Of a DNA stretch of 64,000 nt, positions 1 to 8,974 are shown one piece after another. The stretch is taken from positions 1 through 64,000 of the forward strand of contig JAHFRD010000010.1 of assembly GCA_023258975.1 (NCBI GenBank), written 5' to 3'. Within the stretch, counting starts at the first letter, position 1. Each line of letters begins with the position of its first letter. Under the pieces are notes generated by a model. That model was not told the origin of the DNA, did not search any database, and saw only the letters and a list, made by a program, of their open reading frames with translations. The stretch comes from Hydrogenophilales bacterium (lineage in GTDB: Bacteria > Pseudomonadota > Gammaproteobacteria > Burkholderiales > Thiobacillaceae). The position numbers were made by a program, and so were the translations under genes.

Positions 1-12
1 CACCGAAGTGCC

Positions 13-70
13 GTAGGAGCGGGCTTGCCCGCGATAGAACGCGGCCATTCGCGGGCAAGCCCGCTCCTAC
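13..70. repeat. REP-like palindrome, family A copy 1
   Basis: A perfect 22-bp inverted repeat (arms 13-34 and 49-70, starting GTAGGAGCGGGCTTGCCC) with a 14-nt loop. Two more copies with the same core lie at 13595-13652 and 23263-23330. It could fold into a strong hairpin, but there is no T-run that would make it an intrinsic terminator. No gene is recognised to its left within the window. Confidence 0.85.
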
Positions 71-313
71 GAGTGACGTTTCCACTCACCCTGCGGGTGA
101 AGCGAACAATCACCGGTCATGCCTTTGCCCACGCAGCTTTCGAGCGTTTTGCGTATGGCCAACTGCGGTTTCCAGGATGAACCCACCCGATCTCCACCGA
201 AGCCCGGAACAGGCGTGCCCCGCGCCGTCCCCCGGGGCGAAATCAATCGAATACGCGAGCCGCGCGGCATGGTCCTCAAGCCGACTCGCCCCTCCCTGCC
301 AGGAGCATCCCCG
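71..313. other. Upstream region of the first GGDEF-EAL gene, no gene seen
   Basis: No open frame here resembles a protein family. The stretch ends in an AGGAG Shine-Dalgarno sequence at 301-305, eight bases before the ATG at 314. I see no convincing sigma-70 or sigma-28 promoter. Confidence 0.5.
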
Positions 314-2900
314 ATGCGCATCCGAACCTTCATCCTGACGGCGTCCAGCGTGGTCGCGCTGGGTTTCTTCGGCATCGGCTATTTCAGCGTCAGCCGCATC
401 CTCGACCATAGCGTCCGGGAAAATGCCCGCGCCGCCTCCGAGGTGCTGGCCCAGACGGCGTTTACCGGCATGGTTCAGGTCATGAGCACGGGCTGGAGCC
501 GCGCGCAGGCCGAGGCCTACATCGCCGCCATGCGCGACGCCTCGGGAAATTCGGGCACCTCGCTGCAAATCTATCGCGGCGCGGCGACGGCGGCCGATTA
601 CGGCGAGATCGCGCAACCCGCGCTGGATCCCAGCCTGCGCGAAGTGTTCGCGAGCGGCCGGCCGCTGACCGAATCGCCTCCCGGCGGCGTGCGCCACCTC
701 AAGCCCCTTCTGGCCGGCGCGGGCTGTCTGCGCTGCCATGCCGGCGCGCGGGCGGGCGACGTGCTGGGCATCGTCGAAGTCAAGCAGGACTTCACCCCCC
801 TGCTCGCCCGCGCGCGCGACGAACTCCTGCTCTGGCTGCTGATCGCCGCGCCGCTGTTTCTGGCGGGCGCCGCCCTGGTGGTGTGGCGGGTCAACCGCCG
901 CCTGGAGCAGTCGATCGAAATCGTCGATGCCGCCGTGGCCGAAGTCGGCGCCGTCGCCGACCTGCGGCATCTCGAATTCGCCGGCCGCGATCTCGGCTTC
1001 GAGGAACTCAACCGCCTGTTCGGGCACCTCGGGCAACTGGTGGAAAAACTGCGCGCCGTGGCGGTGGACAAGGATGTGCTGCGCTTCGAGATCGGGCTCC
1101 TGGAAAAATTCGTCATCACCTCGGAAGTGGTGCGCGACTGGGGCGAGTACATCGCCCGCCTGCTGGCCGAGATCAACACGGTCATGCCCACCCATGTGCT
1201 GTTCTCCGTGTTCCAGGTCGGCGACGAGGTGTTCGATCTGGAAATCTTCTGGAGCCAGCCGCCCTCGCGCGCCACGCGGGAGACGATGGAAAACCACATT
1301 CGCGCCGTGGTGGCGGCCGACGTGCGCCTCTCCGGCCTGGCCCAGGTGACCCTGCACCATCACACCCCCCCCCGGCGACGGCACGGAACTGGAACTGGAT
1401 CACCGTTCCGTGGTGCTGGAAACCAAGGCGTTGATCCTCGACCAGCCCAAGATCGGCGGCATCGTCGGCATCGGCGTGCATGCCTCGGCGGTGCATGACG
1501 ACACCCTGCGCCTGGTGATGGACAGCATTCTCTCCACCATGCTCAACGTGGTCGGCTCGGTGAAGGCGATCCACAAATACACCCACGACATGGAGTATTA
1601 CGCCACCCGCGACCCGCTCACCGATCTCTACAACCGCCGTGTGTTCTGGGAACTGTTCGAATACGAGGTGGCGCGCGCCAAGCGTGGCGGCTACAGCTTC
1701 GGCCTGATGGTGCTCGACCTGGACAACTTCAAGCTGGTCAACGACGGCCACGGCCACGCGATGGGCGACCGTTATCTGCAGGCCTTCGCCCACACGGTCA
1801 AACAGGTGCTGCGGCCGGGCGACATCCTCGCCCGCTACGGCGGCGACGAATTCATCGCCCTGCTGCCCGACGTGATGCCGGAGATGGCGGCCACCATCGC
1901 GCGGCGGGTGCTGGACGCCGTCACCGAAATACGGGTGGAATCCATCGACAGGGGCCATCTCGGCGGCGTCGCCAACCCCATTTCCGGCAGCGCCTCCATC
2001 GGCCTGGCGGTCTTCCCCCTGCACGCGGACAACACCAAGGACCTGTTCCTGTTCGCCGACACCATGATGTTCAAAGCCAAGGCGGCGGGGAAGAATCAGG
2101 TCGGCGCGCCCAGCGAGGAGGATGTCGCGGCGGTGTTCCGCGACATGACCGAGCTCACCCTGCAAGTGGTCAACGCCGTCAACGAAGGCCGCATCGAGCC
2201 GTTCTTCCAGCCGATCATGGATCTGCGCGACGGCAACATCGTCGGTTACGAGGTGCTCTCCCGCATGGTGCTGGAGGGCGGGCACATGGAAGCGGCGCGC
2301 TTCATCGAATTCGCCGAGAAGGCCGGCATCATCCATCGCCTCGACGCCCTGGTCATGGAAAAGGCGCTGCGCGCGGCGGCCGTGCGCGAGTACGACGGGC
2401 TGATCTTCATCAACCTGTCGCCACGCGTTCTGGCCCTGGCCGACTTCCTGCGCAACCTGAACCGCGTGGTCGCCGAATGCGGCATCGACCCCGGCCGGGT
2501 CGTGTTCGAGATCACCGAGCGCGACACCCTGAAGAACCTGGCCACGCTGGCGCAACTGGTCGCGGAGCTGAAACTGGCGGGCTACAAGCTGGCCATCGAC
2601 GATTTCGGTTCCGGCTTCTCCTCCTTCCAATACCTGCGCCACCTGCCGCTGGACTTCCTGAAAATCGAGGGCGATTTCGTCGTCAACATGCTGGAGAGCG
2701 ACAAGGATCGCGCCTTTGTCCAGAGCATCCACCAACTCGCCACCAGCCTCGGCATCCGCGTGATCGCCGAGCATGTGGAATCACGGGAAGTCGTGGATGC
2801 GCTGCGCGAGATGGGGGTGGAACTGGGCCAGGGCTATTACATCGGCCGCCCGGAGCAGACACTGAGCAGCCGCTCTCCTCGCGCCGACACCACGCCATGA
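314..2900 (+). CDS. Membrane GGDEF-EAL c-di-GMP protein with periplasmic CxxCH sensor, broken by a frameshift
   Basis: A c-di-GMP synthesis/degradation protein that reads as one gene only across a +1 shift. Frame 2 (from ATG 314, AGGAG at 301-305) runs into the nine-C run at 1365-1373, and the matching continuation is in frame 3 to the stop at 2900. Removing one C restores a single protein of about 861 residues. The order is an N-terminal membrane segment (about 8-28), a periplasmic part with CLRCH near residue 138 (c-type heme attachment motif, as in DUF3365-like sensors), a second membrane segment (about 173-195) and a linker domain. Then come GGDEF (intact, with I-site RPGD five residues upstream) and EAL (the motif reads EVL; DDFGSG and the other catalytic blocks are present). 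The next gene overlaps it by ATGA. Either the assembly has an indel in the homopolymer or the gene is phase-variable. Without the shift, the frame-3 part from 1410 would encode a soluble GGDEF-EAL protein of 496 residues. Confidence 0.8.
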
Positions 2901-5812
2901 GACTCGTCTACAAAATCTGGCTCGGTATCGGCGTGGCGCTGCTGGCCGCCCTGGCGGTCATGGCCTGGTTCGGCTACCAGCACTCCCAACGGAGCGTGGA
3001 GGCCACGCTGCTGGAGGAAGGCCGTTCCCTGCACGGCGTATTGATGGCGATGCGGCGCACCTACCAGCGCCAGTTTCTGGCCAGCGGCCTGGAACTCGAC
3101 GCCCGCACCGTCGGCTTTCTGCCCGCCCACGCCATGCCGCGCATCGCCCACGATTTCCAGGCCTTCGACCGGCGCGGCGTGCGCTTCAACAACGTCAGCG
3201 ACCGCGCCCGCAATCCCGCCAATCAGGCGGACGCGGTGGAAATGGCGGCCATGCGATATTTCCGCGCCCATCCCGAGGCCAAGGAGCGGCTGGCCACCTA
3301 TGAGGATCGGCAGGGACGGCGTTTCTACCATTACACCACCCCGATCTGGACCGAGACCTACTGCCTGAAATGCCACGGCAAGCCCGAGGACGCCCCGCCG
3401 GCCATCCGGCAACGCTATGACCTGGCTTATGGCTACAAGCTGGGCGATCTGCGCGGCATCCTCAGCGTCAAGCTGCCCGCAGCGGAAACCGAGGCGCGCA
3501 TTCTCGGCCTGTGGTGGCATGAACAGGGCATTCATCTTGCCGTGGTGGTGTTGGCGTTGTTGCTGGCCGGCGCGCTCGTGCACCTGCTGGTGGTGCGTCG
3601 CCTGAACCTCTTCCGCAAGGGCGCGCGGCGCCTGGCGGTGGGCGATTACACCTGGCGCGCGCCGGAGCAGGGCACGGACGAAACCGCCGATCTGGCGCAC
3701 AGCCTGAACGAGATGGCGCGCGCCATCCAGCACAGCCAGGGGGAGATGCGCCTGGCCGCCAGCGTGTTCGCGCATGCGCGAGTGGGCATCATGATTACCG
3801 ATTCCGCCGGCACCCTCGTCGACGTCAACCCGGCTTTCCGCCAGATCACCGGCTATGCCCGCGAGGAAGTGGTTGGCAAAACGCCGCGTGTTCTCAAGTC
3901 CGGGCGCCACGACCCGGCCTTCTACACCAGCATGTGGCGGGCGATCATCAAGGAGGGGCACTGGATCGGCGAAATCTGGAACCGCCGCAAGAATGGCGAG
4001 GAATACCCGGAACGCCTGTCCATCGCCGCCATCCGCGCCCCGACGGGCGCCATCAGCCATTACCTCGGCGTGTTCTCCGACATCAGCCTGGTCAAGCAGC
4101 AGGAACAACAGTTACAACATCTCGCCCAGCACGACGCCCTCACCGGCATTCCCAACCGGGTGCTGCTCGCCGACCGCATGCGCCAGGCCATCGCCCAGGC
4201 CAAACGTGGCGGCAACATGCTGGCGGTGGGCTATCTCGACCTGGACGGGTTCAAGCCGATCAACGACACCCACGGACACGAGGCCGGCGACCGCCTGCTG
4301 GTGGAGATGGCGCGGCGCATGAGCGATGCGCTGCGCAGCGGCGACACGGTGGCGCGGCTAGGTGGCGACGAGTTCGTGTTGCTGCTGCAAGGGCTGGATG
4401 ATCTGGAGGAATGCGAAACCACCCTGAACCGGCTGCTCGGCGTCATCAATCAACCGGCCTTGATCGACGGGCAGATCGCCAATTTGTCCGCCAGCATCGG
4501 CGTCAGCCTCTACCCCAGCGACGACGAGGATCCGGACACTCTGTTGCGCCACGCCGACCAGGCCATGTATGCCGCCAAACAGGCCGGGCGCGGGCGCTAC
4601 ACCTTCCACGACGTGGAAGGCGACCGCCGCGCGCGCAGCCATCGGGAAACCCAGGAACGTATTCGCCAGGCGCTGGCAATCGACGAATTCGAGCTGTTCT
4701 ATCAACCCCAGGTCAACATGCGTACGGGCGCGCTGGTGGGCGCCGAAGCCTTGATTCGCTGGCGCCATCCGGAACGCGGCCTGCTCAGTCCGGCCGCTTT
4801 CCTGCCGGTGATCGAAAGCACCGAGCTGGATACCGCCCTGGGCGAATGGGTACTGCGCCAGGCCCTACGGCAACTGGCCACCTGGCGCGAACAGGGATTG
4901 GAGATCACCGTCAGCGTCAACATTTCCGCGCAGCACATCCAGCGCCCCGATTTCCTGGAAAAACTCCAGGACTGCCTGGCCGCCCACCCCGGCGTTTCGC
5001 CACGGCAACTGGAACTGGAAATTCTGGAGACCGCCGCACTGGAAGATCTGGCGCGCGTATCCGAGGTCATCCGCACCTGCCAGCACATGGGCAGCGATTT
5101 CGCGCTGGACGATTTCGGTACCGGCTATTCCTCCCTCACCTATCTGAAACACCTGCCGGTACAGACCTTGAAGATCGACCAGTCCTTCGTGCGCGACATG
5201 CTGCGCGACCCGGACGATCTGACCATCGTCGAAGGGGTCATCGCCCTGGCCGAGGCGTTCGGCCGCGACATCGTCGCCGAGGGCGTGGACTGCCTGGAGT
5301 CGGGCCTGCTGCTGCTGCAACTCGGCTGCGCGGTCGCCCAGGGCTACAGCATCGCCCGGCCCATGCCCGCCGACGCCTTGCCTGGCTGGATCGCGAAGTG
5401 GGATACCCCGCACGCATGGAGCGAGGAGAATTTCCGCCGCTGGCATCGCGAGGATTTCGCCCTGCTGCTGGCCGAGCACAACCACCGCGACTGGATCGAC
5501 ACCCTCACCAGTCTCATCGAAGGCGACAGCGCAAAGAATGTTCCCCTCGCGCTGGAGCCGGAACTGTGCCGCTTCGGGCGCTGGTACCACGGCTCCGGCC
5601 AGATTCGCTATGGCGAGATGGCGGAATTCATCGCCATCGCCCCGGTGCACCATCAGGTGCATGAACTGGGTGGCACCCTGCTCGCCCTGCTGCATGCCGG
5701 CGATACCGACACGGCGCGCAAGCGCCTGCCGGAACTGTTCGCGTTGCGCGACGAATTACTGGCCAGGCTGCGCGCGCTCCAGGAATTGATCGTCACGCGA
5801 GATGGACAGTGA
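2897..5812 (+). CDS. Membrane CxxCH-HAMP-PAS-GGDEF-EAL-CZB c-di-GMP protein
   Basis: A 971-residue protein for c-di-GMP turnover, starting at the ATG that overlaps the previous stop. Membrane segments lie near 6-26 and 211-233 and flank a periplasmic domain with CLKCH at residue 156 (c-type heme motif, DUF3365-like). HAMP follows (about 234-285), then PAS/PAC (about 290-400) and GGDEF at about 488 with I-site RSGD. EAL at about 616 has NISAQ, DDFGTG and the other catalytic blocks. The C-terminus is a chemoreceptor zinc-binding (CZB) domain with LCRFGRWYHG near residue 890 and a later HHQVHEL. Both enzymatic domains look intact, so the net direction cannot be told from sequence. CZB control by zinc is known for E. 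coli DgcZ; here the domain sits at the far end of a GGDEF-EAL protein. The gene is co-transcribed with the related upstream gene. Confidence 0.88.
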   Translation: MRLVYKIWLGIGVALLAALAVMAWFGYQHSQRSVEATLLEEGRSLHGVLMAMRRTYQRQFLASGLELDARTVGFLPAHAMPRIAHDFQAFDRRGVRFNNVSDRARNPANQADAVEMAAMRYFRAHPEAKERLATYEDRQGRRFYHYTTPIWTETYCLKCHGKPEDAPPAIRQRYDLAYGYKLGDLRGILSVKLPAAETEARILGLWWHEQGIHLAVVVLALLLAGALVHLLVVRRLNLFRKGARRLAVGDYTWRAPEQGTDETADLAHSLNEMARAIQHSQGEMRLAASVFAHARVGIMITDSAGTLVDVNPAFRQITGYAREEVVGKTPRVLKSGRHDPAFYTSMWRAIIKEGHWIGEIWNRRKNGEEYPERLSIAAIRAPTGAISHYLGVFSDISLVKQQEQQLQHLAQHDALTGIPNRVLLADRMRQAIAQAKRGGNMLAVGYLDLDGFKPINDTHGHEAGDRLLVEMARRMSDALRSGDTVARLGGDEFVLLLQGLDDLEECETTLNRLLGVINQPALIDGQIANLSASIGVSLYPSDDEDPDTLLRHADQAMYAAKQAGRGRYTFHDVEGDRRARSHRETQERIRQALAIDEFELFYQPQVNMRTGALVGAEALIRWRHPERGLLSPAAFLPVIESTELDTALGEWVLRQALRQLATWREQGLEITVSVNISAQHIQRPDFLEKLQDCLAAHPGVSPRQLELEILETAALEDLARVSEVIRTCQHMGSDFALDDFGTGYSSLTYLKHLPVQTLKIDQSFVRDMLRDPDDLTIVEGVIALAEAFGRDIVAEGVDCLESGLLLLQLGCAVAQGYSIARPMPADALPGWIAKWDTPHAWSEENFRRWHREDFALLLAEHNHRDWIDTLTSLIEGDSAKNVPLALEPELCRFGRWYHGSGQIRYGEMAEFIAIAPVHHQVHELGGTLLALLHAGDTDTARKRLPELFALRDELLARLRALQELIVTRDGQ

Positions 5813-5837
5813 GGGGGCAGTGAGCGCGTAACCGGCC

Positions 5838-6989
5838 TCAGGTCTGGAACTGGTTCAGACGGCCGTTCAATTCATGGGTCAGCCGATCCATGCGATCCGC
5901 GCCCTCGATGATTTCACCGGCGTGGGCGGCGTTGGCGCGAGCGCTGGCCTGGATGCGGGAAATCTGCCCGACGATGCGCTCGACACCGTCCTGTACCTGG
6001 GCGGACACTGCGGCCGTGTTCTTCACCATGCCCGCCACGCCGCCCACCCATTGCGTGGTGCTTTCGATGACGCCCTCCACATTGCGCGAGGATTCGGACA
6101 GCCCGCGATAGACCTCCGACTGGCGCGACATCTCGCGCGTGGTTTCGGCCACCGATTGGTTGATTCCCCCCAGGGTGCCGCCAATTTCATCGACGCTGCG
6201 CTTGGTGCGTTCCGCCAGTTTGCGCACCTCGTCGGCCACCACCGCGAAACCGCGCCCCTGCTCGCCCGCGCGCGCCGCCTCGATGGCGGCGTTGAGCGCG
6301 AGCAGGTTGGTCTGTTCCGCCACTTCCGACACGGTGGTCAGCACCTGATTGACCTGGGAAGCGGAATCGGAGAGCTGGTTCAATCGGCTCGCCAGCGCAT
6401 CGCCCATGCGGATGCTCTCCGCCACATGCCCGATCATGGCATTCACCTCCTTGCGGGTACGCGCCAGCTCATCGCGAGCGGAATCCATGTCGCGCGCGGT
6501 GCGTTCCGCGTCCGCCGCCAATTCCGAGACGGCGCCGGCAATCGCCGCCGCGCTTTCTCCGGCCTGCGCGGCGAGCGCGGTTTCCTCCTCCACATGCTGG
6601 CCGATCTGGCGCGAAGCCTGGCTGAAGGAGGCGGCCACGTTGCCGCTTTCCCGCGAGGACTGCTTGACCTCTTCGAGCGCGACACGGATGTTCTCGCGGA
6701 ACTGGTCGATCACCGTCAGCATGTCGTGCACTTCCTGATTGAATGTGGCGTTGATGCGCGCCTCGCGCGAGAGATCCTTGGCGGTGAAGTGCGCGAGATA
6801 AGCGGAAACCTGGCGCACGGTATCCACCCCCCAGCGCTTTTCGTCGATGTCGTGCAGCAGCACGACCAGCGCGACAACGTACTGGACGATGGAGCCGAAC
6901 AGGTTATCGGTGAAGAACGTGGCATTTCCCAACAGCAGCACCACGCCCAACCAATGCACCATGCGCATCCGCAAGAACAGCGATTTCAT
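5838..6989 (-). CDS. Short membrane-anchored methyl-accepting chemotaxis protein
   Basis: A 383-residue chemoreceptor-type signal transducer. The start chosen is the ATG at 6989, which begins the membrane anchor (MKSLFLRMRMVHWLGVVLLL); the longer open frame upstream runs through the promoter and a repeat. Two hydrophobic segments near the N-terminus are joined by only a few residues, so there is no ligand-binding domain and no clear HAMP. The rest is a coiled-coil MCP signalling domain with the hairpin-tip region [20 protein letters not shown] and [18 protein letters not shown]. It may sense through the membrane or a partner. A sigma-28-like promoter lies at 7052-7078. It converges with the preceding GGDEF-EAL gene. 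Confidence 0.88.
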   Translation of the reverse strand: MKSLFLRMRMVHWLGVVLLLGNATFFTDNLFGSIVQYVVALVVLLHDIDEKRWGVDTVRQVSAYLAHFTAKDLSREARINATFNQEVHDMLTVIDQFRENIRVALEEVKQSSRESGNVAASFSQASRQIGQHVEEETALAAQAGESAAAIAGAVSELAADAERTARDMDSARDELARTRKEVNAMIGHVAESIRMGDALASRLNQLSDSASQVNQVLTTVSEVAEQTNLLALNAAIEAARAGEQGRGFAVVADEVRKLAERTKRSVDEIGGTLGGINQSVAETTREMSRQSEVYRGLSESSRNVEGVIESTTQWVGGVAGMVKNTAAVSAQVQDGVERIVGQISRIQASARANAAHAGEIIEGADRMDRLTHELNGRLNQFQT

Positions 6990-7051
6990 GTTTGTGGCTC
7001 CAGGTATTTGAGTATTTGAAAGAGAAGGATCGCCCAGTCCTTCGGTGATGG

Positions 7052-7078
7052 ATAACGGCAAGCCCGTAACGATCTTTA
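7052..7078 (-). promoter_or_regulatory. Sigma-28 (FliA)-like promoter of the short MCP gene
   Basis: On the minus strand the sequence reads TAAAGATC, 11 bases, GCCGTTAT. The enterobacterial FliA consensus is TAAAGTTT-N11-GCCGATAA, so each box matches 6 of 8 with the exact spacer length. It lies about 60 bases upstream of the ATG at 6989. Confidence 0.55.
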
Positions 7079-7097
7079 ACGTGAAATACACAGCCCC

Positions 7098-7227
7098 CCG
7101 CCGTAGGAGGGCCGCTCGCGGCCCGCAGCGGGCGATAGCCCGCAATCGTGGAACGGTGCGGCCCTGGCGAACGTTCCACCTTTGCGCCTGCCGGTGCTTC
7201 GGGCCGCCGGCGGCCCTCCTACGGCGG
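7098..7227. repeat. 130-bp nested palindromic element
   Basis: The outer arms are 18-bp perfect inverted repeats (7098-7115 and 7210-7227, CCGCCGTAGGAGGGCCGC). Inside is a second inverted repeat (GTGGAACG ... CGTTCCAC, about 7148-7178), plus GC-rich hairpin material. It fills most of the gap between the MCP promoter and the toxin-antitoxin operon. The GTAGGAG... outer core resembles the other hairpin families of this window. Confidence 0.7.
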
Positions 7228-7306
7228 ATTTGCCGAGACCGCGCCATTGCCACCGACTTCTCTCAAAGCATAAAATGGCCACCAAATAGCCAGATTACCC
7301 GTCAAC

Positions 7307-7597
7307 ATGCTGGAAACCCCCATCACGGAAGCAAAAAACTCCTTCACCGCCCTGGTGCATCAGGTCGAGGGGGGTGAAGTCGTCCACCTGACCCGGCACG
7401 GGCGGCCGGTGGCGGTGATTCTTTCCGAAGCCGAATATCAGGAATTGTGTGAGCACGCGGCACCGCGCGGCGATCTGCTCGACTTTGTACAGCGCTGGCG
7501 CGGTGCGCTGCCGGGCGATTGGCAAGGCCTGAGCGACGCCGAAATCGACGCTTTGCGCGACCGTTCTCCGGGTAGGGACTTCGCATGGGAGGCCTGA
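7307..7597 (+). CDS. Phd/YefM-family antitoxin
   Basis: A 96-residue antitoxin of a type II toxin-antitoxin pair. The N-terminal half has the Phd/YefM pattern (ITEAKNSFTALVHQVEGGE, then LTRHGRPVAVILSEAEYQEL), a DNA-binding and dimerisation fold. The C-terminal tail would bind and block the toxin. It overlaps the PIN-domain toxin by 13 bases, the usual arrangement for translational coupling. Such antitoxins usually repress their own operon. Confidence 0.88.
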   Translation: MLETPITEAKNSFTALVHQVEGGEVVHLTRHGRPVAVILSEAEYQELCEHAAPRGDLLDFVQRWRGALPGDWQGLSDAEIDALRDRSPGRDFAWEA

Positions 7598-8010
7598 GCT
7601 TTCTCCTGGACAGCAATGTCCTGTCCGAACTCACCAAGGCCGGGGCCAACAACGGGGTGATGCAACAACTGGCGCGGCATCGCGCCGTCTGCGCCACCAC
7701 CGCCGTGGTGATGCACGAACTGGCCTATGGCGTGGCGCGCCTGCCCGATGGCGCGCGCAAGACGCGCCTGCGCGGCTTCGTCGATGGCCTGGTGGATTGC
7801 GGCATGGCGATCCTGCCCTACGACCTGGATGCGGCGCTTTGGCATGCAAGCGAGCGGGCGCGCCTGGAAGCCGCCGGCCTGACGCCACCCTTCCGCGACA
7901 GCCAGTTTGCCGCCGTGGCGGCCAGCCGCAACCTGACGCTGGTGAGCCGCAACCTGGCCGATTTCCAACATTTCCAAGGCGTATCCAGCACAAGCTGGTT
8001 CACGGAGTAA
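7585..8010 (+). CDS. PIN-domain VapC-type toxin ribonuclease
   Basis: A 141-residue PIN-domain protein and likely endoribonuclease toxin partner of the upstream Phd-type antitoxin. The metal-binding acidic residues are visible: LLDSNVLSEL near the N-terminus, MHELAYG in the middle, and FRDSQFAAVA with the late NLADFQHF block. Its length is normal for VapC (130-145). The target RNA cannot be inferred. ribF starts eight bases downstream, so read-through is likely. Confidence 0.88.
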   Translation: MGGLSFLLDSNVLSELTKAGANNGVMQQLARHRAVCATTAVVMHELAYGVARLPDGARKTRLRGFVDGLVDCGMAILPYDLDAALWHASERARLEAAGLTPPFRDSQFAAVAASRNLTLVSRNLADFQHFQGVSSTSWFTE

Positions 8011-8017
8011 TTTCCTC

Positions 8018-8974
8018 ATGCTGATGACCCACGGCTGGTTCGATACGCAACTTCGTACGCAACTTCGTACGCAACATCGCGCCACCCGTCCCAACGCCAT
8101 CACCATCGGCAATTTCGACGGCATCCACCTGGGCCACCAGGCCATGCTGGCGCGCCTGACTTCGCGCGCGGCCTCGGTGGGCGCGGCACCCACGGTGCTG
8201 ACCTTTGAACCGCACCCGCGCGAAATCTTCACGCCGCAATCCGCCCCCACCCGCCTGACCTCCATGCGCGAGAAGCTGGAGATCCTGCGCGCCCTGGGCG
8301 TGGCGCATGTCCACGTCTGCCGCTTCACCAAGCCTTTCGCCGCTCTCTCCGCCGAGGAATTCGTGCGCCGCATCCTGGTGGACGGCCTGAAGGCGCGCTA
8401 TGTGCTGGTGGGCGACGATTTCCGCTTCGGCGCCAGACGCGCCGGGGATTTCGCCCTGCTGGAACGCATGGGCCGCGAATTCGGCTTCCAGGCCGAGGCC
8501 CTGCACACCATCGAAGCGGCCGGCCAACGGGCGTCTTCCACCGCCGTGCGCGACGCTTTGGCCTGCGGCGACATGGCCACCGCCGCGCAGATGCTGGGCC
8601 GCCCCTATTCGATCTCCGGCCGCGTGGTGGGCGGTGACCAGTTGGGCCGCAAGATCGGCTACCCCACCGCCAACATCCAGTTGAAACACAACAAGCCACC
8701 GTTGCAGGGCATCTTCGCGGTGCGCGTGCAGGGACTCGGCAAAGCCGACTGGCCCGGCGTCGCCAGCTTGGGCACCCGCCCCACCGTGCACGCCAATGGC
8801 CGCCCGACCCTGGAAGTGCACCTGTTCAACTTCGACCGTTCGATCTACCGCGAGCATCTGCGCGTGGAATTTCTGCACAAGCTGCGCGACGAAGCCAAGT
8901 TCCCCAACCTGGATGCCCTGATCGCCCAGATCGACCTCGACGCGCGACAGGCGCGGGAGTTGCTGGGTGTCTGA
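8018..8974 (+). CDS. ribF: Bifunctional riboflavin kinase / FAD synthetase
   Basis: A 318-residue enzyme converting riboflavin to FMN and FMN to FAD in the cytoplasm. The N-terminal nucleotidyltransferase domain shows TIGNFDGIHLGHQ and the ISSTAVR-like block (here ASSTAVRDAL). The C-terminal kinase domain shows GRKIGYPTANIQ and the late EVHLFNFD. GGAG at 8004-8007 is spaced for ATG 8018. The N-terminus is odd: residues about 10-21 are encoded by three tandem 12-bp units (8044-8079), giving TQLR-TQLR-TQHR before the normal fold begins. It is followed by an overlapping ORF6N gene, then ileS and lspA, a common betaproteobacterial ribF-ileS-lspA order. Confidence 0.95.
   Translation: MLMTHGWFDTQLRTQLRTQHRATRPNAITIGNFDGIHLGHQAMLARLTSRAASVGAAPTVLTFEPHPREIFTPQSAPTRLTSMREKLEILRALGVAHVHVCRFTKPFAALSAEEFVRRILVDGLKARYVLVGDDFRFGARRAGDFALLERMGREFGFQAEALHTIEAAGQRASSTAVRDALACGDMATAAQMLGRPYSISGRVVGGDQLGRKIGYPTANIQLKHNKPPLQGIFAVRVQGLGKADWPGVASLGTRPTVHANGRPTLEVHLFNFDRSIYREHLRVEFLHKLRDEAKFPNLDALIAQIDLDARQARELLGV
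8044..8079 (+). repeat. 12-bp tandem repeat x3 inside ribF
   Basis: Three head-to-tail copies of TACGCAACTTCG (the third reads TACGCAACATCG). The unit is a multiple of three, so copy-number change would keep the frame. Confidence 0.9.

Noticed and set aside
8044-8079. CRISPR-like array
   Set aside because: Units are contiguous 12-mers without spacers and lie in a coding sequence.
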